Of a DNA stretch of 64,000 bases, positions 26,387 through 35,042 are shown piece after piece. This DNA comes from Idiomarina aminovorans. GTDB lineage: Bacteria; Pseudomonadota; Gammaproteobacteria; Enterobacterales; Alteromonadaceae. The stretch's first letter is position 1. The number at the start of each line of letters is the position of its first letter. The stretch covers positions 62,001 through 126,000 of the forward strand of contig NZ_JAKNDA010000006.1 in the NCBI RefSeq assembly GCF_023155095.1, read 5' to 3'. The notes under the pieces are model-generated. The model did not search any database. It saw nothing but the letters and a program-made list of their open reading frames with translations, and was not told the origin of the DNA. The position numbers and the translations under genes are program-made.

Positions 26387-26592
26387 TTACAATTCCTTTT
26401 GGGAAACTGAGGCTCCCAAAAAATGCCAGACGCTCAGATGCTGCTTAATCTCTTGAGATTACCATAAAAGACACTTTAGACATCCGCTCTTGGCACTTTG
26501 CCGACCTTTCCCACTCTTTAAAAATGGCATCATGTGAGTTTTAGCCTACGCTTTAAATAGCCAATATCGGCAAACAAGAAAAGGAGTATTCT

Positions 26593-26751
26593 ATGGCTGT
26601 TAGACATACACCCGAATCAGGTGAGAGCGTCGTCCACAAGGGACACAAAGGTGGGACAACAGGATGTGGAGAAGACACCAACGTAAAACCGTCACACTGG
26701 ACCAATACGACTGCGCCAGTTACGTGCAACAGAAATGGCTGTAAGAATTAG
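26593..26751 (+). CDS. Small Cys/His protein, unknown
   Basis: A 52-residue frame with AAGGAGTATTCT directly before ATG 26593. It is rich in Gly, Thr and His and has three cysteines (TTGCGED, VTCNRNGCKN), so it could bind a metal. The strong ribosome site and isolated position argue for a real gene. A palindrome-like GTCCGCT relative (ACATCCGCTCTTGG...CCGAC, 26480-26506) lies upstream. Confidence 0.55.
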   Translation: MAVRHTPESGESVVHKGHKGGTTGCGEDTNVKPSHWTNTTAPVTCNRNGCKN

Positions 26752-26825
26752 AAGATAGATTAAGGGCTAGTTTGAATGCTAGCCCTGCCTTTGGTAAGTA
26801 GCATTTGCTATTCTCAGCGCAAGTT

Positions 26826-27356
26826 TCAACTGTCCAAACTCATATTCTCTGAAAACACCTGGTCTTTATCATCGTGCTCCGACAGGTAATTAAAGTGCCA
26901 GATAATGTCCGCTGAGATGTTACGAGAGCCTGCGTATTGACGGATGAAGTCGTTCACCATGTAGCGATAACGAGTAAATTCCGAGCTGAATTCAAATGCC
27001 TTGAAAAGGTCAGACACGCGCTCATCGTATTCAAGATTAATACGCGCTTCGGCAGCTCTAAATGCGTAATAGAAAGCCAGGTCTTCAGACTTTAACGGCC
27101 ATTTGTCGATGTTCTCGGGCAATAGCGAATAAGCCAGTCGGTATTCAGAGCAGACGCACCCTACCGATGCGAAACACTGGAGCAGCCCCTGCACCTCAGC
27201 TGAGGGTCTCAGTAAGTTGTACCCCTTGAATGTTGGCTTACGATATAAAAACAGCTCGCCATCGGTATGGTGTAACTGACTTTGTATTTCTATCTCGGCG
27301 TCCTCTAAAAGGCTATCGGGCGCTAAACCGACAAAACTAACGGTTTTAATGGTCAT
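26826..27356 (-). CDS. Hypothetical protein of integrase operon
   Basis: A 176-residue soluble protein with AGAGGT upstream of the start. Mainly helical, with a Tyr/Phe-rich centre (AFYYAFRAAEARINLEY). I recognise no family. It is the last gene of a minus-strand run that begins with the integrase, 31 bases after the KfrA-like gene. Confidence 0.6.
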   Translation of the reverse strand: MTIKTVSFVGLAPDSLLEDAEIEIQSQLHHTDGELFLYRKPTFKGYNLLRPSAEVQGLLQCFASVGCVCSEYRLAYSLLPENIDKWPLKSEDLAFYYAFRAAEARINLEYDERVSDLFKAFEFSSEFTRYRYMVNDFIRQYAGSRNISADIIWHFNYLSEHDDKDQVFSENMSLDS

Positions 27357-27387
27357 ATATACCTCTCTTTAGATTCTTTAACGTGAA

Positions 27388-27915
27388 CTATTCTTTAGAT
27401 GCGTCGAGCCTCCCGCGAAGCTCCGCGTTCTCAATCATTAACTTGGCATTTTGCTCCGCCAGCGCGTCCCGCTCAGCCTGTATCTCATCAAGCTCGTCTT
27501 CGAACTTTTCAACGCAATCCACCGCTGATTGCTCGCTTTCCTGATAATGTGCGATAGATGCCGCGTGATTTGCTTCGATACTTTTGAGGCGACGCTCAAA
27601 CAGGCTTTGCGCATCGCCATAGGCGGCAATGGCCATATGCTTCATGGCCTGCGATACCTTCTCGATAAGTAGCTCAGCTTCATCAGCGTAAGCGCTGGGT
27701 AGCACATCAAACGACAAGTCGCTGCGGGTCGTTGGGTACAACGGCTCGTCGCGTTGATTTTCATAGCTGTCCCAGATGGATTTTATGCGGGCCAGACCGC
27801 CCCTATCGCCCAACTGGACACGAATGGCGCCCGCATTCGGGCGCTTTCCTCGCTTCTCCAGTGCTAAACCGGCATCAATGATTTGCTGCTCGCTGACTTC
27901 TGGGTGACGTGCCAT
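27388..27915 (-). CDS. KfrA-like DNA-binding coiled-coil protein
   Basis: A 175-residue protein. Residues 1-60 match the plasmid KfrA N-terminal DNA-binding domain (EVSEQQIIDAGLALEKRGKRPN then VQLGDRGGLARI), and residues 85-175 form a long heptad-rich coiled coil. KfrA is an autoregulator and partition accessory of broad-host-range plasmids. Its presence points to a plasmid or ICE-like ancestry of this segment. Confidence 0.8.
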   Translation of the reverse strand: MARHPEVSEQQIIDAGLALEKRGKRPNAGAIRVQLGDRGGLARIKSIWDSYENQRDEPLYPTTRSDLSFDVLPSAYADEAELLIEKVSQAMKHMAIAAYGDAQSLFERRLKSIEANHAASIAHYQESEQSAVDCVEKFEDELDEIQAERDALAEQNAKLMIENAELRGRLDASKE

Positions 27916-27955
27916 AGGTCATTCCTCTTTAACGAAATTAATTAAATTAAAGAAA

Positions 27956-28888
27956 TTAATGATTGGCTGTAATGGGCACGCCCATTTCCGCATCAGCCAA
28001 AAAGGCCATGGACTGCTCACCCTCAATACTGAAATGCTTTGAGCGCTCTAACACGTCAATCAGTAACGTTTTTTTATCCGCCGGTGACGCTGTATCCGGG
28101 ATAAGTGCTACCCAGGCTTCTCTTAAACGCTCTGCCATCAGCGGCGCTTTTGCATCAAGCTTCTTCAATGCGGTAGCGCAGAGCTCGAGTGTTAAATGTG
28201 ACGAGTCAACGCGACATCCCAACCGGGTTGGTAACTGTTGATTGGTCAGGGTTTGTGTCTTACCGATATCATGTAAAAGCGCAGCAACAATGGCGGTATC
28301 GCGCTCAATGGGTTTAAACGTTTGCACACCCAGGATATTCCAGGCGACATCAATGGAATATTCAAGCAGCCCTGCCCCGTAACTGTGGTGCCCGTTAAGC
28401 GTTGCGGGGCATTCTAGATAAGCGGCCGCCACGTTTTTCTGTAACAGCACGTCACAGAGAAACTCTTTCATGACCCCCGACTGAATGCGGCTCTCCATCA
28501 CAAGCAGCGCTTTAAAAATGTCAGTGCGTGGGCACTTAGCGATCGGCAGCGATGCGAGTGATGTACCAATGGCGTCGCAGTCATCGGCGCAGGCCAGCAA
28601 TTTACAGACGCGAACGCTTTGCTCGCCAAGAAGCGACTTAGCAACTTCAACGTGAACCATAGCGTCTACTAATATCGCTTCGTCGCGCAGCTGCTCGTAC
28701 CGTGCATACACTTCTAACGTACCTGAGCTGTCAGATAACGTCAGTTTGCAGCGCTCCTGCGCCTCGGACGTATTCACGTACTCCACTTCGCATAAATAGT
28801 AGCGTCCGGTAAAGCGCATGTGCTCATTCGCATCGACTAGCAGCGGTTGAATGGTGTTCTTGATGGTGGTGATTGCAACGTTGTTCAT
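27956..28888 (-). CDS. OB-fold plus HD-domain protein (TraI/YhaM-like)
   Basis: The start at 28888 follows CTGGAGAG and gives 310 residues; upstream in-frame codons overlap the integrase gene and are unlikely to be used. An OB-like part (YLCEVEYVNTSEAQERCKLTL) is followed by an HD domain with GHHSYGAGLLEYS and ALLHDIGKT, like YhaM nucleases and the N-terminus of MOBH relaxases. The position where these usually have the first metal-binding His (LLEH) is Tyr here, so catalysis may be altered. Confidence 0.65.
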   Translation of the reverse strand: MNNVAITTIKNTIQPLLVDANEHMRFTGRYYLCEVEYVNTSEAQERCKLTLSDSSGTLEVYARYEQLRDEAILVDAMVHVEVAKSLLGEQSVRVCKLLACADDCDAIGTSLASLPIAKCPRTDIFKALLVMESRIQSGVMKEFLCDVLLQKNVAAAYLECPATLNGHHSYGAGLLEYSIDVAWNILGVQTFKPIERDTAIVAALLHDIGKTQTLTNQQLPTRLGCRVDSSHLTLELCATALKKLDAKAPLMAERLREAWVALIPDTASPADKKTLLIDVLERSKHFSIEGEQSMAFLADAEMGVPITANH

Positions 28889-28940
28889 AATAACTCTCCA
28901 GGAATATTTAAATCGGTAACGTGACGGAGTGAACGTGTAC

Positions 28941-30119
28941 TCACTCTGCGTCGGGTTTAAAGTCGTTGAAGTTGGATTTGAGAAGACGCTCAAACGCTGA
29001 GCCGTCCTGACGCGTAAGGTTTGGCACGTAGCGTGAGTACACCCGAAACAGCATTTCTGTGGTTGAGTGACCCATCTGTCGGGCAATCCACTCAGGACTC
29101 TCCCCCGCCGCCAGCCATAGCGTGGCTGCGGTATGACGAGTTTGATAAGGTCGACGTTTACGTAAACCCAAATGTCGAAGCAGTGGATACCAGACACGTT
29201 TGGTCACGTTGTTGTGCGACAACGGCGAGCCGTTACGGGTGCAAAACACGTACTGACGGTCACCGGTTGCTTCGTATTGATGTTTCAATGCATCAAATAC
29301 CAACTGGCTCATATCAATAGCGCGAAACGACCCATCGTTTTTGGTACTTTGAACTTCGCCATTAACGATAGTGCTGCGCACCATAATTTGCCGACGGTCA
29401 AAATCAACCGCGTCCCACTGAAGTCCATCGATTTCCGCTGTTCGCATGCCGGTAAAAAACCGCACCGTGTAGTAATCCCGAAAATCGGGACGTACCTTTT
29501 CGATAATGAGACGAACCTCATCTATCGTGAATGGCTCAACATCCGTGCGCGGCACCTTTAGCGATTTAATTCCCTGGTAAGGTGAGCTAAAATTGTAGCG
29601 GTTGGCTGCTTCATTCAAAATCATGCGCAATGGCGTTATGATATGGTTTATCCGCGACGCAGATAACGGCTTGTTGCTTCGGGACGTAACTTTGGCGAGT
29701 GAGGCCCGAAACTCAAGTATCTCCGCTTTGGTGATGCGGCCAACTTCCTTTTCTCCAAACGCAGGCAGCAAATATCCGTTCAGTGTTCTTCGTACTGTGT
29801 CGGAGTGCGACTTACGCCACTGGATCAACATTTCACTGAACCAGACTTCGGCAAAGTCACTAAAAAGTGGCGTGTCCAAATGCCGGCTCCGCACCTGCAT
29901 TTCTTTGAACTGCTGCGCCTTGGAACTGCCAGGAAAGTGCTTGGCATAATCAAACGTGCCCAGAGTGATTTCCGCTTCAATCCGGTCGAGCAACTTCTGA
30001 ACCCGCTTTCGATTTTCCTTCGTATCTACGAGGGATGTTTGTTCGCGGCAACGTTTGCCTCGGTAACGGAAGTCGATAAATAACTTCCCAGTTTCCGGAC
30101 GTGAATTGATACTACCCAT
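28941..30119 (-). CDS. Tyrosine-type integrase of the tRNA-linked element
   Basis: A 392-residue integrase. The start at 30119 is chosen because GGAGG lies before it. An Arm-type N-terminal DNA-binding domain (GKLFIDFRYRGKRCREQTSL) is followed by a core-binding domain and the catalytic domain: Arg in TGMRTAEI, RH in YQTRHTAA, GH in RQMGHST and nucleophile Tyr in RVYSRYV. The first His of H-x-x-R is Tyr, as in a minority of integrases. It overlaps the excisionase-like gene by eight bases and probably integrates at the tRNA-Arg 3' end. Confidence 0.9.
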   Translation of the reverse strand: MGSINSRPETGKLFIDFRYRGKRCREQTSLVDTKENRKRVQKLLDRIEAEITLGTFDYAKHFPGSSKAQQFKEMQVRSRHLDTPLFSDFAEVWFSEMLIQWRKSHSDTVRRTLNGYLLPAFGEKEVGRITKAEILEFRASLAKVTSRSNKPLSASRINHIITPLRMILNEAANRYNFSSPYQGIKSLKVPRTDVEPFTIDEVRLIIEKVRPDFRDYYTVRFFTGMRTAEIDGLQWDAVDFDRRQIMVRSTIVNGEVQSTKNDGSFRAIDMSQLVFDALKHQYEATGDRQYVFCTRNGSPLSHNNVTKRVWYPLLRHLGLRKRRPYQTRHTAATLWLAAGESPEWIARQMGHSTTEMLFRVYSRYVPNLTRQDGSAFERLLKSNFNDFKPDAE

Positions 30120-30351
30120 GAGCGAGCCCTCCTTTTGCCATTGGAATAGCAAGCGAGTCAGATGAATCCTGACCTATATCGCGCTGAATCGCCTCCCACA
30201 AAAATAAGATTTTTCTGCCACCGAATGGGCGGATGTAATGGATGCCCTCATGCAGCACTGAATCTTTAAGCTGTTCTCGAATGGTCCGGGGATCGTATTT
30301 AATCCTTTCAGCCAGTTCAGCTGTCGTTAAAAGCGTCATGTTATTTAACAT
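30112..30351 (-). CDS. Excisionase/AlpA-like small DNA-binding protein
   Basis: A 79-residue protein; AAGGAG just upstream fixes the start at 30351 rather than an earlier in-frame ATG. The segment TTAELAERIKYDPRTIREQL is a winged helix-turn-helix typical of excisionases, followed by a strand pair (HYIRPFGGRKILFLW). Its overlap with the integrase gene supports a recombination directionality or integrase-regulating role. Confidence 0.75.
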   Translation of the reverse strand: MLNNMTLLTTAELAERIKYDPRTIREQLKDSVLHEGIHYIRPFGGRKILFLWEAIQRDIGQDSSDSLAIPMAKGGLAHG

Positions 30352-30409
30352 GGCAAACTCCTTAGTTGGTTGATACACTGAATGGCATAACGTATTTCTA
30401 AACTTCAAA

Positions 30410-30480
30410 TTGCCATCCTGAATGACATATTAGCACGCAAAATATCATTTGCAATGTTTTTTTGTCATTTAAGATGACAT
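30410..30480. promoter_or_regulatory. Divergent control region of xis-like and XRE genes
   Basis: Between the divergent starts lie GTCAT-ttaag-ATGAC at 30464-30478, GCAAA-atatca-TTTGC near 30438-30452 and further ATGACA half sites near 30421. The repeated GTCAT/ATGAC half sites suggest that the small XRE protein binds here to switch between integration control and its own expression. Confidence 0.5.
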
Positions 30481-30496
30481 TTCTTAAGAGGCAGTC

Positions 30497-30700
30497 ATGA
30501 TTAAGTGTCATTTAGCGCGGATGATGGGCGAGCGAAAACTCAAGATAATGGACGTTGCACGCGATACTGGATTGAATCGCAATACCGTGACATTGTTGTA
30601 TAAAGAGACAGCTCAGCGGATTGATTTTGCTGCCTTGGAAGCGCTTTGTCGGTATTTCGATTGTGAGGTCGGAGAGCTTTTTGAGGTTGTTGATATTTAA
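30497..30700 (+). CDS. XRE-family small repressor
   Basis: A 67-residue Cro/CI-type helix-turn-helix protein: MDVARDTGLNRNTVTLLYKE is the helix-turn-helix, followed by the usual LEALCRYFDCEVGELFE. It is divergent from the excisionase-like gene and directly precedes the nuclease-helicase pair, so it may control both. Confidence 0.85.
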   Translation: MIKCHLARMMGERKLKIMDVARDTGLNRNTVTLLYKETAQRIDFAALEALCRYFDCEVGELFEVVDI

Positions 30701-30731
30701 AAGTCACCCAAAGAAAATCACAAGGATTGCT

Positions 30732-32387
30732 ATGTCTAAATCAGATAGTGGTGGTATCGGTGCTAAGAAAGGTTTTTTATATCAAGACTATGTAGCCGCT
30801 TTGTATGCGCTCAAGATGCTGTATGATAAAAATGTTATCGCAATTCGGTGTGAAGTTTCTGATGACATAGACATAGTTTACAACGATCGTATTGAGTATA
30901 TACAAGTGAAAACAACAGCTGCAGACAAATCGTGGCAGTTGGGCGAAGTAACTGAAGTGAGCTCGAAACCGGCTAAAGCTGGTGGAAAAAGAAAAATATA
31001 CAATAAAGATTCAATTATTCATAAGTCATTGGATTGTGATTCGGATGATTTGCCAGGATATTTTTGTATAGTCAGTCCACGCGACGTTGCCAAGAAACTA
31101 TCATATCTAAAATGCCCCTTTAATGAACGCTCAAAAATTGACGGCAGGGACGCCCTTCTCAAGTCTTTAAAAGCCAAACTTAAGAGGTACGAATCTGACA
31201 ATGGAAACGACGTTGAGTATTGGCTAGACCATGCTCAATGGGTTGTTATTCCATCTATTGATTATATTGAATTACAAGCGTCTAAGCTGATATTAACAAT
31301 CGCCTATGAATATTACGGTATATATTTAGACCCTACCCGTCACCCTGAGCGAATACTTAATGACTTACTTACGAACTTAATAAAGAAAAGTGCAACTTCT
31401 ATTGTTCTTAGAAGTTCAGATAACAAAACATATAATAGAGAAGACTTTACTTCTTGGTTCAAAGGAGAAATAGAGCATTACGGAACAGACTCAAATCCTC
31501 ACGTAAAAATATATACAGTTGATCAGAAAAAGTTGAGTGCTATTCTTAGTACATTTTTAGAAGATGATACTAGATATGATTTCGATGGACATAAACATTG
31601 TAGGGGTCTTAAAGGAAATTATCACCGAAATAAGTATAAATATGATGCTATATCTAACGGAATCATAAAGTGGCTACCCGAAGTATTGCTCCGTCCTAAC
31701 GAAATCGCCGATCAGTCTACGGAAAAGCTTGAAGAAAAAATAAGATTATACACTGCAAGAAAGAGTCAAAGTTTATCTGCCATAGAAGATCTAATTACCA
31801 AGGTTTTACTTCATTCAACAATACGGACTCAGCACAATTCTCAACCAATTCCGGCACACCTATATATTGATGATGACGATACCAGTTCATTTGATAATAT
31901 CCATATAATACTTAACGATCATCAGCCGGACGTTCTATTGATGGGCTTTAGTTATCTGATTGATAAGGATATCCCTGCTTCCATAACTAGCATAGTAAAC
32001 AGTTTTGACGCTTTATTAGAATCAAAAGCATTTAGTTCTAGGAATGAAAAAATTCTAGAAGACAAAGAAGATGGTTACCTACTGAAGCATGATATTGATG
32101 ATATATTAAGCCCTAACACTTCTCTAGACGAGCACCTTTCTCGTTTTAAGTTTGCTTTCTTTCTAGGCTACGAAACTGATATTTTACGATGTAATAGTAA
32201 AGATATGGCCAATGACTATGTTACGAATCTTAAAGCTGAAGTTATATCCCACTTCGAAGAGCTTATCAACACTTTAACTAGACATGACCAGTTCTTTGAG
32301 TCTCTCAATATATCGGTATATCTATACCCCATACCTTCAATAGAAGCCCTTAAAAAATTAGTTTCAAATAATATGGGAGAGTTGTAA
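30732..32387 (+). CDS. DUF4297/Cap4-type nuclease, defence effector
   Basis: A 551-residue protein; the ATG at 30732 follows AAGGATT, upstream in-frame codons overlap the XRE gene. The N-terminal 70 residues carry GGIGAKKGFLYQDYVAALY, then E41, D45 and QVK at 58-60: the PD-(D/E)XK arrangement of the DUF4297 dsDNA endonucleases found as Cap4 effectors. The long C-terminal part is unassigned and may sense the trigger. The stop overlaps the helicase start (TAATG). Nuclease plus helicase pairs such as AbpAB and Hachiman protect against phages; this resembles them in architecture. Very AT-rich codon use. Confidence 0.7.
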   Translation: MSKSDSGGIGAKKGFLYQDYVAALYALKMLYDKNVIAIRCEVSDDIDIVYNDRIEYIQVKTTAADKSWQLGEVTEVSSKPAKAGGKRKIYNKDSIIHKSLDCDSDDLPGYFCIVSPRDVAKKLSYLKCPFNERSKIDGRDALLKSLKAKLKRYESDNGNDVEYWLDHAQWVVIPSIDYIELQASKLILTIAYEYYGIYLDPTRHPERILNDLLTNLIKKSATSIVLRSSDNKTYNREDFTSWFKGEIEHYGTDSNPHVKIYTVDQKKLSAILSTFLEDDTRYDFDGHKHCRGLKGNYHRNKYKYDAISNGIIKWLPEVLLRPNEIADQSTEKLEEKIRLYTARKSQSLSAIEDLITKVLLHSTIRTQHNSQPIPAHLYIDDDDTSSFDNIHIILNDHQPDVLLMGFSYLIDKDIPASITSIVNSFDALLESKAFSSRNEKILEDKEDGYLLKHDIDDILSPNTSLDEHLSRFKFAFFLGYETDILRCNSKDMANDYVTNLKAEVISHFEELINTLTRHDQFFESLNISVYLYPIPSIEALKKLVSNNMGEL

Positions 32388-34543
32388 TGTTGGAGAGAAG
32401 TGCAAAGGAGTGTCTAGAAAATGTTAAAGGCGGTTCATTAACCCCATTTAAATATCTAAAAAACGCAAATGAATATCTGTCATCACCTATCCATAAATCT
32501 ATGGGTCGTGAATTTGTTATCCGAGCTTTAAATGATTTTGAAAGATTTGAAAAGCATAGTGATATCTTAAAAAGCCTAGTCCGTAAAGCCGGTTTATTCC
32601 CTTATTTAAAGAAGTACTTTGCATTTAGCGAAATGTCGGAATTAGACCTGCTCGTGTCTTTACACCAAAGTGAGGTTGACCCGAAATTTATCTTTCACTC
32701 AATGCAATCAAGAATTTATAATCTTCTGATTTCAGGACGAAATGTCGTTCTCAGCGCCCCTACCAGCATGGGGAAAAGCGCTATTGTTGACTCTCTCATA
32801 GCAAGTAACAAGTTTAGTACAGTGGTCATAGTCGTTCCAACCATAGCGCTTATTGATGAAACAAGACGGCGCATTCAAAATTCCTTCGGCCATGCTTTTC
32901 AAGTTATTCATCATGGTTCCCAAGAGAAGCGAAAAAAGAACGCCATATACGTTCTTACCCAAGAACGAGTTAATGAAAGAAAAGATCTACGTAATATCGA
33001 CTTATTTATATTAGATGAATTCTATAAACTCGCTTATAGCAAAGAAGATAAGTCTCGCGTAATCGCACTCAATATTGCATTAAGTAGACTTCTATCAGTC
33101 TCTAAACAGTTCTATATGATCGGTCCGTATATAGATGGGTTTAGAGGTATGGAAAGTTTGGAACAAGAATATATATTTATCCCTTCTGAATTTAATACTG
33201 TCGCACTGAACGTTCACGAATATAATATAAAGCCAAACAACATTGAAGCTAAAAATAAATCGTTAACTAATATAATGAGAGAGCACCAGGGACAAACAAT
33301 AATTTATTGTAAATCACAGAAGTCAATTGATCAGGTCGTAACATTCCTTAACCGTTTACCCACTACCAGCGGCTCCCCAGAACTTGAAGCGTATAATGCT
33401 TGGTTAGATGAGTTATATGGCAGAGACTGGTGTTATTCAAGAGCACTCGCCCGTGGCATTGCTGTGCATCACGGAACTTTGCCTAGAGCTTTACAGCAGA
33501 AAAGTGTTGAGCTTTTTAACAGTAAGAAAGTTAAATATCTAATATGCACATCTACGCTGATAGAGGGAGTTAATACGGCTGCTGAGAACGTAGTAATCTA
33601 CGACAATAAGCGATCTACTGCCTCTCTTGATGATTTCACTCGAAAAAATATTTCTGGTCGCGCGGGTAGAATGAATCAGTATTTAGTAGGGAACGTGTAT
33701 TGTCTGGAGGGTGTTCCCAGTAAATCTCCTACGGCCAACATCGTTGATTTACCGCTCGGTCAACAAAATATAGATACTCCTCTTAACTTAATTGCGGGTA
33801 TGCAAAGCGAACATCTAACAGAGATTAGTAAAGAATCTCTCAGCCGGTATACCTCATCGTCCGATGTGCCCGTTGAAGTAATTCGAAATCACGCATCATA
33901 TGACATCACTACCATTGAAGAAGCATTTAAGTGGGTCTGTGAACTAGGGATTATTGAGTTGAAAGCTCTTTCGACTAAAAAGAATCCCGACAGCCGAGTT
34001 TTGGATTTGCTTACCCAGTTTATAAAAATGGTAGAATATGGTGCGCTTCAAAGGTTAAGCTATCATTACTTAGACAATCAAGAACTGAGACATCGGTTGG
34101 CTTGGTATATATACGCACCTTCGCATACTCAATATATTAAGGAGCGGATAGATTATATATATCAAAGCAGGGACGGATTAGACCTACGCTCCGAGGCTAC
34201 AGATAAAGAACTAAAAGTTGTTAGGAATATATTTAAGCATTCAGTTCCTAGAGCATTAATGCTTTTTCAAGATCTTATAAATTATAGAGCAGAGAATTTT
34301 GAGTTAGAAGTTAAGGCTGACTTCGGCTATTTAATTCATATCTTTGAAAATTCACACCTGCCTTCCATATTTTCGGCTATGGAAGAAATGGGGATAGCTG
34401 TAGAAACCTTAGAAAAACTAGTTAGCGAACGTTTGAGTGAGTGCAGTATAGAGGTTCTATCGAGATACCTACGTATCAACTATAGGTTTTTTGATAACCT
34501 AAATTCTATAGATCATATGTTTATTAAACTTGCACTATCATAA
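32387..34543 (+). CDS. Ski2-like SF2 helicase of defence pair
   Basis: A 718-residue helicase. Motif I is APTSMGKS (K130), motif II is DEFY at 210-213 instead of DEAD/DEAH, the second RecA domain has TSTLIEGVNTAAENVVIYD and motif VI NISGRAGRMNQ, typical of Ski2-like enzymes. A C-terminal helical region of about 250 residues is unassigned. It overlaps the nuclease gene by one base, implying fixed stoichiometry. Its role would be sensing or translocating on phage DNA; this is inferred from related pairs. Confidence 0.8.
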   Translation: MLERSAKECLENVKGGSLTPFKYLKNANEYLSSPIHKSMGREFVIRALNDFERFEKHSDILKSLVRKAGLFPYLKKYFAFSEMSELDLLVSLHQSEVDPKFIFHSMQSRIYNLLISGRNVVLSAPTSMGKSAIVDSLIASNKFSTVVIVVPTIALIDETRRRIQNSFGHAFQVIHHGSQEKRKKNAIYVLTQERVNERKDLRNIDLFILDEFYKLAYSKEDKSRVIALNIALSRLLSVSKQFYMIGPYIDGFRGMESLEQEYIFIPSEFNTVALNVHEYNIKPNNIEAKNKSLTNIMREHQGQTIIYCKSQKSIDQVVTFLNRLPTTSGSPELEAYNAWLDELYGRDWCYSRALARGIAVHHGTLPRALQQKSVELFNSKKVKYLICTSTLIEGVNTAAENVVIYDNKRSTASLDDFTRKNISGRAGRMNQYLVGNVYCLEGVPSKSPTANIVDLPLGQQNIDTPLNLIAGMQSEHLTEISKESLSRYTSSSDVPVEVIRNHASYDITTIEEAFKWVCELGIIELKALSTKKNPDSRVLDLLTQFIKMVEYGALQRLSYHYLDNQELRHRLAWYIYAPSHTQYIKERIDYIYQSRDGLDLRSEATDKELKVVRNIFKHSVPRALMLFQDLINYRAENFELEVKADFGYLIHIFENSHLPSIFSAMEEMGIAVETLEKLVSERLSECSIEVLSRYLRINYRFFDNLNSIDHMFIKLALS

Positions 34544-34790
34544 GTTTTTTCGCTCTTCGAGATAAATGATAGGTAAAAAGCATTGTACTTGATTCGATTG
34601 AGGCAAAGGTCAAACTCAATGCTTTTTAGTACGATTGTAAAATCTCAGGCCACAATCTGGACACAGAATGGACACAGCCCTGATCCAACCCAAAATCAGT
34701 CACAACAGCTAACGGTCACGCAAGAAAAACATCAAAGAGAAGAGTTTAGAACGAATACCAGAGGAAGAAAATCGCTGCAGACCAGAGAAA
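34544..34790. other. Gap between defence helicase and tRNA-Arg
   Basis: No supported gene. AT-rich, with a polypurine run at 34741-34790 just before the tRNA 3' end. The island attachment site should lie at or close to its right edge. Confidence 0.4.
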
Positions 34791-34867
34791 TGGCGCGCCC
34801 GACAGGAGTCGAACCTGTGACCTCCGCCTCCGGAGGGCGGCGCTCTATCCAGCTGAGCTACGGGCGC
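34791..34867 (-). tRNA. tRNA-Arg (anticodon CCG)
   Basis: On the minus strand the sequence folds as a complete tRNA: acceptor GCGCCCG/CGGGCGC, D-arm GCTC...GAGC, anticodon stem CCGCC/GGCGG around loop CTCCGGA (anticodon CCG at 34831-34833), T-arm ACAGG-TTCGACT-CCTGT, discriminator G and an encoded CCA. It reads the Arg codon CGG. tRNA genes of this kind are common integration sites for tyrosine integrases. Confidence 0.95.
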
Positions 34868-34910
34868 ATTTCCAATTTTTGACTTCTAACCACTGTGCCT
34901 ATTTACCGAA

Positions 34911-34960
<50 letters not shown>

Positions 34961-35042
34961 GTAGTTAGGAGTATTCAGAGCAGGCGTGGATTTTAGGGAA
35001 TATCTGCCGCAATGTCCAGTGCTGAAGCCACAATCCGCGACG

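Larger units (their letters stand above)
1..34867. mobile_element. Composite accessory island abutting tRNA-Arg
   Basis: This stretch carries no recognisable housekeeping genes and is visibly more AT-rich than the chromosome to its right. It contains a tyrosine integrase with an excisionase-like gene and XRE regulator, a second large recombinase module, integron-type cassettes, a group II intron, duplicated cargo and a likely defence pair. It ends at an intact tRNA-Arg(CCG), with a truncated tRNA-Arg copy just beyond. The left end lies outside the window, and the contents are probably several nested insertions rather than one element. The extent is inferred, not proven. Confidence 0.55.

Noticed and set aside
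1-34867. CRISPR array in the accessory region
   Set aside because: No regularly spaced short repeats were seen; the repeats present are long duplications and scattered palindromes.
34583-34882. 99-codon frame over the tRNA-Arg region
   Set aside because: It runs antisense through the tRNA gene and is not protein-like.
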